Source: CAYUHK01 sp964475165
GTDB taxonomy: Bacteria > Verrucomicrobiota > Kiritimatiellia > JAAZAB01
NCBI GenBank assembly: GCA_964475165.1
Contig: CAYYVN010000017.1
Location: forward strand, 1-23,345
Direction of reading: 5' to 3'
DNA: 23,345 bases
Position numbers and translations under genes: made by a program. This document shows positions 22,476 through 23,345 of the stretch, piece by piece (the first letter of the stretch is position 1; each line of letters opens with the position of its first letter). The notes beneath the pieces are model-generated. The model made no database searches. It was given only the letters and a program-made list of their open reading frames with translations, and had not been told where the DNA came from.

Positions 22476-23237
22476 TCATTTGAGCATGGCCTCCAGTGCG
22501 GGACGAATGGTGGGGTAGGTCAGCATTATTTTCTCGGCCTTAGCCCTGTTTTTCTGGTCGTGATAAAATTGACGGAAATAGTCCGGATAGCGCTGCAAGG
22601 CATTCAAGGCCCAGGCCTCTTTATCCTGCATCCGTTCCTGGAGCGTCTGATGGAGTTGGGGTGCAATATGCTTTTCCTTGAGCATGAAGTCCCAAGCCGC
22701 TTTATCCAAGGGCACCACGCTCCAGGCCGGTAGACCGAGTTGCTGCAGAACCTGGAGCCCGTCTTCCTGGCGATCCACGAAGGATAACAAGCCCAACAGC
22801 CGCCCGCCGCGTCTTTCAATGGCTGGCTTCCAGTGGTCGCGCAGGGAAGAGCCTTCGTTGTTGAGATCGGCCACATGCAACACCCTTTTGCCCGCTACCT
22901 CGGCGCCCAGCGCGCGACCATCCTTATAGAGCTTCAGATGGGGCTTGCCCAAAGCCACGGCCACCGGATTAGAAAAATCCCAATCGCGGCTTTCACCACC
23001 GGAAATGACGTCGCATGGCTCAGCCATATCCCCGATCAACTCGACCAGCGACTGGATGGCGGTGGCGTAGGCTGGGCCATCTTTTTCTATGGCTATGCTC
23101 TGAATGTAATAGGCGCCGATCTGACCCGACGTATAGGGGAACCAGGGGGCATGCTCATTCACGAACTGAAAGGCGCCGGTCAGTATCAGGTTACGAAGAT
23201 TCTGTTCCTGCAGCTGGAGATATCGAGCGTTTTTCAT
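22476..23237 (-). CDS. pyrE: Orotate phosphoribosyltransferase-like protein with altered PRPP loop
   Basis: 253 residues, longer than usual OPRT (about 190-215). The layout follows type I phosphoribosyltransferases: N-terminal helices, a 'DVISGGESRDWDFSNPVA' segment (76-93), 'GKPHLKLYKDGR' (97-108) in the place of the OPRT 'RKxxKxHG' region, and a hydrophobic strand entering the PRPP loop at 'RVLHVADLNNEGSSL' (118-132). Canonical OPRT loops read approximately V-D-D-V-x-T-x-G-G-S; here the first acidic residue is Ala and the Thr positions are Asn/Glu. About 65 extra C-terminal residues (from about 188) match nothing I recognise. Location directly before pyrC supports OPRT, but altered activity is possible. 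No Shine-Dalgarno is evident; a TATGAT box (minus strand, 23292-23297) is a lone promoter hint. Confidence 0.65.
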   Translation of the reverse strand: MKNARYLQLQEQNLRNLILTGAFQFVNEHAPWFPYTSGQIGAYYIQSIAIEKDGPAYATAIQSLVELIGDMAEPCDVISGGESRDWDFSNPVAVALGKPHLKLYKDGRALGAEVAGKRVLHVADLNNEGSSLRDHWKPAIERRGGRLLGLLSFVDRQEDGLQVLQQLGLPAWSVVPLDKAAWDFMLKEKHIAPQLHQTLQERMQDKEAWALNALQRYPDYFRQFYHDQKNRAKAEKIMLTYPTIRPALEAMLK

Positions 23238-23327
23238 ATGGAACTAAGCTAGCACATCTCAAACCATTTCGGCAATCCTCAATCCCAGCTGATCATAACA
23301 AAAAGCCACATTTTCTTGTTGCTTTTC

Positions 23328-23342
23328 GGGGGGGGGGGGGGG
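23328..23342. repeat. 15-nt poly-G run at the right edge
   Basis: Fifteen consecutive Gs lie three bases from the window end, immediately upstream of the leftward operon. Nothing else in the window has a comparable homopolymer. A G run at a contig edge is a familiar artefact of two-colour Illumina chemistry, though a real homopolymer that stopped assembly is also possible. Confidence 0.9.
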
Positions 23343-23345
23343 AAT

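Overview
This 23.3 kb window (GC clearly above 50%) is a dense stretch of bacterial chromosome carrying mostly housekeeping genes. It contains no phage, transposon, CRISPR array or recognisable defence island. The secreted protein with BACON-like domains and tandem 'DYDGDG' repeats suggests a Gram-negative environmental bacterium, possibly of the PVC group (Kiritimatiellota/Lentisphaerota-like). That placement rests on remembered family resemblance and is weak. A 10-N gap at 3333-3342 and a 15-G run at the right edge mark this as draft assembly, probably metagenomic.

Layout, left to right. (1) The last 70 codons of a GlcD-type FAD oxidase, then a well-formed promoter and tRNA-Ser(CGA). (2) A stand-alone PD-(D/E)XK nuclease with a Cas4/AddB-type Fe-S cysteine set, convergent with a large secreted BACON/Ig/VCBS-like repeat protein that carries the assembly gap. 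(3) A tight rightward run: L,D-transpeptidase with LysM, accA, aspS. (4) A leftward run: hisS, whose stop codon overlaps that of aspS, an HU-family protein with its own candidate promoter, and mtaB with a clear intrinsic terminator. (5) A small nucleoside deoxyribosyltransferase-like gene and tRNA-Pro(GGG). (6) addB-addA, translationally coupled, for double-strand-break processing. (7) An arginine/pyrimidine cluster: argF-pyrB rightward, facing pyrE-like, pyrC and argG leftward.

How the genes work together. argF and pyrB both consume carbamoyl phosphate. With argG, pyrC and the OPRT-like gene they cover two arginine steps and three pyrimidine steps in about 5 kb. AddA and AddB form a helicase-nuclease, and the stand-alone nuclease repeats the AddB C-terminal Fe-S nuclease architecture. 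AspRS, HisRS, two tRNAs and MtaB belong to tRNA charging and modification.

I did not find a clearly new multi-gene system. The best leads are single-protein anomalies: PyrB with paired substitutions at two interdomain-bridge positions, an OPRT-like protein with a rewritten PRPP loop and a C-terminal extension, an AspRS with a mixed tRNA-discrimination signature, and the orphan Fe-S nuclease.
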